Positions 12,909 through 14,523 of a stretch of 14,523 nucleotides of DNA are shown here, one piece after another; position 1 is the stretch's first letter; each line of letters opens with the position of its first letter. Below the pieces are notes generated by a model. The model was not told the DNA's origin and ran no database searches. It saw nothing but the letters and a program-made list of their open reading frames with translations. Position numbers and translations under genes: made by a program. This DNA comes from Cyanobacteria bacterium OH_SFB_17 (GTDB lineage: Bacteria; Cyanobacteriota; Vampirovibrionia; Gastranaerophilales; Gastranaerophilaceae): the NCBI GenBank assembly GCA_023395735.1, contig JAEWYI010000106.1:1-14523 (forward strand). Reading direction: 5' to 3'.

Positions 12909-13837
12909 TATAAAAAACATTCTCCTATTTTTGGGTTTAAAATATTTATAAAATCTTTTGAATTTCCAACAAAAAAGCTTCCAAATTGGATTACACTTGG
13001 AGCAAGAAGTCCTTTTTTCGTGGCGATAAAAAATTTGTCGTTTTCAATTTTTACTATGGTTCCAACTTGTTGGTTAGAACTTCCTTCAAAAGTTTCTGCT
13101 GTGAAAAATTTAACCAAATTTCCTCTAAAATTGGTTGTTGCCACTAAAAAAGGGTTAAGCGCCCTTATAAATCTTTCTATTTCGACGGCTGGTCTTTGGT
13201 AATTGATGAAAAAAGATTTTTCGCCATATTTTTCGCTTTTTGTGAAATTCCCTTCAGGCTGTTTTTTTCGTGGCAGAGGGTTTGTTTCAAACATTTTTAA
13301 AGAGTCAAGAAGCATTGTAAATGCAAGAAAATTTGTTCGGTTAAAAAGTGTTCCCATTGTCTCTAGACTGGATATAGGGATTGATTTTTGAGTTATTATA
13401 TCTCCTGTATCAAAATTTTCATCCATGAAATGCAAAGTTACTCCTGTTTCTTTTTCTCCTGCAATAATCGCAGCAGAATAAGGATTTGGGCCTCTGTATT
13501 TTGGTAAAAGTGACGGATGAACATTTATAAAGCCGCCTTTTACGCTTTCTAGCATCGCTTTTGGAATTTTATAGTTAAAAGAACAAACAACAGCTATGTC
13601 CGGATTTAAAGATTTAATTTTTTCAATTAGTCCAATTTCGTCGAGTTTTTCGTATTCGATAAAGTTTAAATTTTTTGAATCTACAAATTTTTTGAAATCA
13701 TTAAATGTTGCGTGATTTTTTTTAGGGCCAATTACCCCGACAATGTTTACGCCTGATTGTAGAAGTCCATCAAGGCAAACGTATGCCATATCAGGAATTC
13801 CAACAAATAAGACTTTTTTTGTAAATCTGTTCTGCAT
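12908..13837 (-). CDS. Formyltransferase-fold protein (methionyl-tRNA formyltransferase-like)
   Basis: This 309-residue protein has the N10-formyltetrahydrofolate-dependent formyltransferase fold. Seen: a Rossmann-like N-terminus (KKVLFVGIPDMAY, 7-19); the catalytic trio N105 and H107 in FINVHPSLLPKYRG and D143 in MDENFDTGDI; and a C-terminal domain from about 208, as in Fmt. The active-site loop (SLLPKYRGPNPY, then GEKETGVTLHFMDE) resembles amino-sugar or small-amine formyltransferases of the ArnA type at least as much as classical Fmt (SLLPRWRGAAP). I therefore do not assign fmt. Def and other usual fmt neighbours are absent. The ATG has GGAGA 5 nt upstream. The upstream gene ends 10 nt before this start, and the stop overlaps the next start (TAATG). 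The acceptor is unknown. Partnership with an endonuclease IV-like barrel suggests a small metabolic pathway rather than translation. Confidence 0.85.
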   Translation of the reverse strand: MQNRFTKKVLFVGIPDMAYVCLDGLLQSGVNIVGVIGPKKNHATFNDFKKFVDSKNLNFIEYEKLDEIGLIEKIKSLNPDIAVVCSFNYKIPKAMLESVKGGFINVHPSLLPKYRGPNPYSAAIIAGEKETGVTLHFMDENFDTGDIITQKSIPISSLETMGTLFNRTNFLAFTMLLDSLKMFETNPLPRKKQPEGNFTKSEKYGEKSFFINYQRPAVEIERFIRALNPFLVATTNFRGNLVKFFTAETFEGSSNQQVGTIVKIENDKFFIATKKGLLAPSVIQFGSFFVGNSKDFINILNPKIGECFL

Positions 13838-13847
13838 TTTTTCTCCA

Positions 13848-14255
13848 CTATATAGCAGCTGCCGTTTTAATCATTTCTTCCAGAATTTCTGCACATTCCA
13901 TAACAATATTTGTGCAGTTTTGTTTTCTTTCAACAGAACTGAAATCAAATTTTGCGCTTAGAACTTTGCAGCAAGTTGCGTGACGATTTTTTTTGAATGC
14001 GTCGATAAATTCTTTTGCTTTTGCTCTTGCTATCTCTTCGTTTCCTGCTTGGTTTTCTTTGCCGTAATTTGCGCCTACAACCATTTGTGAGCCAGCAACA
14101 GCTCCGCAAAGACAACCTGAAGACATTCCGCCTGAAAAAGCGCTAGCTACTGCAAGCAAACTTTTTTCGCAATAACCTTCATCAATCGCCGCTTTTATGA
14201 TGCTTTCTGAACAAGTTAAACCACTTTTATAATAATTAACCGCTTTTTCTTTCAT
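13848..14255 (-). CDS. C-GCAxxG-C-C family putative redox protein
   Basis: This 135-residue cysteine-rich protein resembles the C-GCAxxG-C-C family, a putative redox-active group of unknown function. Seen: eight cysteines at 15, 29, 48, 50, 95, 96, 114 and 121. The family core is around SGGMSSGCLCGAVAGSQ (41-57), with the following hydrophobic MVVGANYG, and ATCCKVL at 93-99. The family's CGA-x-x-G pattern is present as CGAVAG, and the extra C48 before it is notable. The start chosen is the ATG at 14255, with MKEKAVNYYKSGLTCSES as the usual N-terminus. The longer frame up to 14381 would cross the promoter and has no such match. A GGGGG run 6 nt upstream is the only ribosome binding site candidate. 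It is the first gene of the minus-strand operon. Confidence 0.85.
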   Translation of the reverse strand: MKEKAVNYYKSGLTCSESIIKAAIDEGYCEKSLLAVASAFSGGMSSGCLCGAVAGSQMVVGANYGKENQAGNEEIARAKAKEFIDAFKKNRHATCCKVLSAKFDFSSVERKQNCTNIVMECAEILEEMIKTAAAI

Positions 14256-14297
14256 TTTATACCCCCAATATTTAATAAATGTCATTGATAATGAAAA

Positions 14298-14306
14298 ATT
14301 ATAGCA
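14298..14306 (-). promoter_or_regulatory. Extended -10 promoter of the minus-strand operon
   Basis: On the minus strand this reads TGCTATAAT, a perfect -10 with the extended TGn. There is no good -35 at 17 bp (TACATC). The start is expected near 14291, about 36 nt upstream of the C-GCAxxG-C-C gene. It sits close to the plus-strand -10 at 14325, forming a compact divergent promoter region. Confidence 0.6.
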
Positions 14307-14324
14307 CGAAAAACCATCTTGATG

Positions 14325-14330
14325 TATAAT
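14325..14330 (+). promoter_or_regulatory. Candidate -10 of the DUF1284 gene
   Basis: A perfect TATAAT 26 nt upstream of the ATG; the expected start is near 14337. The -35 at 17 bp (TAGCAC) is poor, so an activator or a weak promoter is likely. Confidence 0.45.
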
Positions 14331-14356
14331 GGTCTGGAAAGATAGTTGGAATATAG

Positions 14357-14523
14357 ATGGAAATATATAAATTAAGGGCACATCACTTAATGTGCACTAT
14401 GGGATATAAGGGCTATAATTATAGCGAAGAAGCAAAAAATAGTTGGGATGAGTTTAGCAAAGCGGTAAAAGAAAACCCTGATATAAAAGTCATGATTATA
14501 GATGGGCGCGATTCTTTGTGCTC
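14357..14523 (+). CDS. DUF1284 family protein, N-terminal part (runs off the window)
   Basis: Only the first 55 codons lie in the window. Seen: MEIYKLRAHHLMCTMGYKGYNYS, the N-terminal pattern I recognise from DUF1284 proteins (L-R-x-H-H-L-L-C-x-x-G-Y-x-G-x-x-Y-S), followed by ENPDIKVMIIDGRDSLC, which fits the family's conserved aspartate/cysteine stretch. The His pair H9/H10 with C13 and C55 may bind metal, but the family's function is not established. The ATG has a weak GGAA 5 nt upstream. It is transcribed away from the redox-protein operon. The frame is open to the end of the window, and the remaining C-terminal part lies beyond it. Confidence 0.82.
   Translation, partial: MEIYKLRAHHLMCTMGYKGYNYSEEAKNSWDEFSKAVKENPDIKVMIIDGRDSLC

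Noticed and set aside
14282..14303. Fur-box-like sequence (TCATTGATAATGA) in the divergent promoter region
   Set aside because: Only one half resembles the Fur motif, and none of the flanking genes is clearly iron-related.
14256..14381. N-terminal extension of the C-GCAxxG-C-C gene up to 14381
   Set aside because: The extension crosses the predicted promoters, lacks a ribosome binding site and does not resemble the family, whereas MKEKAVNYYKSGLTCSES at 14255 does.

Overview
The window is a 14.5 kb piece of a low-GC bacterial chromosome made mostly of housekeeping genes. The best guess at the organism is a non-photosynthetic gut relative of Cyanobacteria (Vampirovibrionia/Gastranaerophilales). 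The reasons are the AT-rich coding, a prepilin leader of the FTLAEVLI...IPTLV type with a downstream DANGKKKPN...GKDVF segment that I associate with that group, and a fermentative adhE-rex pair. This is inference from protein style, not a database match. UGA is used as a stop, so the ordinary bacterial code applies.

Layout: (1) 15-2680, plus strand: a compact run of ADP-ribose-type Nudix hydrolase, HAD phosphatase, ispF, and two tandem glyoxalase I paralogues. (2) 2681-6360: a redox module. The bifunctional aldehyde/alcohol dehydrogenase adhE is followed by its own terminator and then by the NADH-sensing repressor rex. Rex-type operators (GTGA-N6-TCAC geometry) sit on the predicted transcription starts of both adhE and rex, which suggests a self-contained NADH/NAD+ feedback circuit. 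(3) 6381-7418, minus strand: an unrecognised Ala/Thr/Ser-rich coiled-coil protein with no signal peptide. It converges on rex across a bidirectional terminator. (4) 7670-10145: NAD kinase and recN as an operon with a clear sigma-70 promoter. (5) 10257-11492: a small Cys-containing exported protein with a very strong terminator, then a type IV pilin-like protein. The pilin's promoter is a perfect consensus (TTGACA-N17-TATAAT) embedded in a 24-bp palindrome. (6) 11493-12086: a 594-nt noncoding region between convergent genes. It holds two ~94% identical, GC-richer, hairpin-forming 185-bp repeats and a field of degenerate 8-bp repeats. (7) 14255-12087, minus strand: a three-gene operon of a C-GCAxxG-C-C family redox protein, a formyltransferase-fold protein, and an endonuclease IV-like TIM barrel. 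(8) 14357-end: the start of a divergent DUF1284 gene.

How it fits together: adhE regenerates NAD+ during fermentation, Rex senses the NADH/NAD+ ratio, NAD kinase diverts NAD+ to NADP+, and the glyoxalases remove methylglyoxal. The first half of the window therefore leans towards nicotinamide redox and aldehyde handling. No mobile-element gene, CRISPR array, tRNA, rRNA or phage gene was seen. The least explained items are the structured repeat pair with its octamer field, the coiled-coil protein, the small exported Cys protein, and the endonuclease IV-like/formyltransferase operon.
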